Assembly (NCBI RefSeq): GCF_003007785.1
Contig: NZ_PXOH01000021.1
Coordinates: forward strand, 19,445 to 83,444
Direction of reading: 5' to 3'
DNA from: Aphanothece hegewaldii CCALA 016
GTDB taxonomy: Bacteria; Cyanobacteriota; Cyanobacteriia; Cyanobacteriales; Microcystaceae
DNA length: 64,000 bases
Part shown: in pieces, positions 63,595-64,000 of the stretch
How the letters are laid out: each line of letters starts with the position of its first letter
Numbering within the stretch: position 1 is the first letter of the stretch
Translations under genes and position numbers: made by a program
The notes under the pieces: generated by a model
Seen by the model: only the letters and a program-made list of their open reading frames with translations
Database searches by the model: none
Told to the model about the DNA's origin: nothing

Positions 63595-63786
63595 ATGTTT
63601 CCTTTTTTTGGTAATTCTTGTTGGAGTGGCCGATCTTATTCTCGTCAGGAATATCGTCAACAAAAGCTACGGTTTCTTAAAACGATGCGAGATGAGTTAG
63701 AAACGAGATTAGCTGGTTTAAATGCAGCGATCGAGACGATGGAACGTCAAATGTCTCAAGAGGAAAGCCCTTCTACCAATTCCTAA
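63595..63786 (+). CDS. Hypothetical small coiled-coil protein
   Basis: The 63-residue protein has a Phe/Gly/Trp-rich head (FPFFGNSCWSGRSYSRQEY) and a coiled coil at about 25-58. I do not recognise it. GGAGG stands eight bases before the ATG at 63595, which decides this start over the GTG at 63580. It converges with psbA. Confidence 0.65.
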   Translation: MFPFFGNSCWSGRSYSRQEYRQQKLRFLKTMRDELETRLAGLNAAIETMERQMSQEESPSTNS

Positions 63787-63835
63787 TCTAAAACTCAGCC
63801 AGGGATTAATTCTCTGGCTATTTTATTTCTCTCAA

Positions 63836-63865
63836 AAACAAAAAGCACCCCGTTTTCAGGAGTGC
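63836..63865 (-). terminator. Rho-independent terminator after psbA
   Basis: On the minus strand, GCACTCC (63859-63865) pairs with GGGGTGC (63845-63851), with one T-G pair, followed by TTTTTGTTTTT. It lies 22 bases after the psbA stop. Confidence 0.8.
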
Positions 63866-63886
63866 CTTCTGTTGGAATCTCAAAGA

Positions 63887-64000
63887 TTAACCATTGATTG
63901 CGGGTGCGCTTAGAGGTTCAGCCGAAGCTAAATCTAAGGGGAAGTTGTGAGCATTGCGCTCGTGCATTACTTCCATACCGATACCTGCGCGGTTTAATAC
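63887..64000 (-). CDS. psbA: Photosystem II D1 protein, C-terminal end (cut by window edge)
   Basis: The last 37 residues and stop are visible. They read [20 protein letters not shown], then [14 protein letters not shown]. The segment holds H332, E333 and D342 (standard D1 numbering), ligands of the oxygen-evolving cluster, and A344, after which the C-terminal extension SAPAING-type is cleaved. The rest of the gene lies past the window. Confidence 0.96.
   Translation of the reverse strand, partial: VLNRAGIGMEVMHERNAHNFPLDLASAEPLSAPAING

Noticed and set aside
1..64000. CRISPR arrays, tRNA or rRNA genes, prophage genes
   Set aside because: No regularly spaced repeats, no T-arm or rRNA sequence, and no phage structural genes were seen on either strand. 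This was by reading only.

Overview
The window is chromosomal DNA of an AT-rich unicellular-type cyanobacterium. This rests on psbB (CP47), the end of psbA (D1), apcD, the orange carotenoid protein with its recovery protein, a PAM68-type photosystem II assembly factor, cyanobacterial RNase P RNA, and frequent GCGATCGC (HIP1) palindromes inside genes. No tRNA, rRNA, CRISPR array or prophage was recognised. Gene density is ordinary and most genes are core or common cyanobacterial genes. The accessory material is a TnpB cluster at about 51.8-56.8 kb, a HigBA toxin-antitoxin pair, an EVE-HNH restriction-type nuclease, a secreted RTX protease and a FAAL/glycosyltransferase pair.

Layout. 1-3.2 kb: a chemoreceptor cut by the window edge and an AAA-ATPase/degenerate-GGDEF protein. 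3.4-9 kb: a membrane GTPase, two HNH proteins, an AI-2E family permease and small unknowns. 9-12.3 kb: peroxiredoxin, pentulose kinase and Nudix genes, divergent from gpsA. 12.7-15.2 kb: a large secreted metalloprotease. 15.3-17.2 kb: rpsO, pam68, aroF. 17.8-20.6 kb: an anti-sigma-type kinase and an ECF sigma/membrane partner/Spy-like operon. 20.6-25.5 kb: Rrf2 regulator, fatty-acid hydroxylase family protein, 2OG oxygenase, sulfate-binding protein, def. 25.7-30.9 kb: a Wsp-like chemosensory operon (CheW, receptor, WspD-like CheW, CheA-REC hybrid). 30.9-35.9 kb: TPR protein, apcD, argD, RodZ-like protein, NarL-type regulator. 35.9-39 kb: fatty acyl-AMP ligase overlapping a GT4 glycosyltransferase. 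39-43 kb: higBA, Ca2+/Na+ antiporter, psbB. 43.2-51.8 kb: ureF cluster, hom, M23 peptidase, frp, ocp, CobT-like protein. 51.8-56.8 kb: three TnpB genes without tnpA, two of them bracketing a DUF2232 membrane protein gene. 56.8-64 kb: Crp regulator, Ca2+-ATPase, rnc beside rnpB, CorA, and the end of psbA.

How the parts work together. ocp, frp, apcD, psbB, psbA and pam68 belong to light harvesting, photoprotection and photosystem II biogenesis. The 25.7-30.9 kb operon is a self-contained signalling array with a phosphorylation output but no adaptation enzymes. The sigma/partner/Spy-like trio looks like an envelope stress circuit. The most unusual DNA is the TnpB region: the right end of one element contains the stop codon of the DUF2232 gene, a sequence shared by both elements' left flanks contains its start codon, and the two elements carry a compensatory change in their terminal hairpin, consistent with a guide-RNA scaffold.
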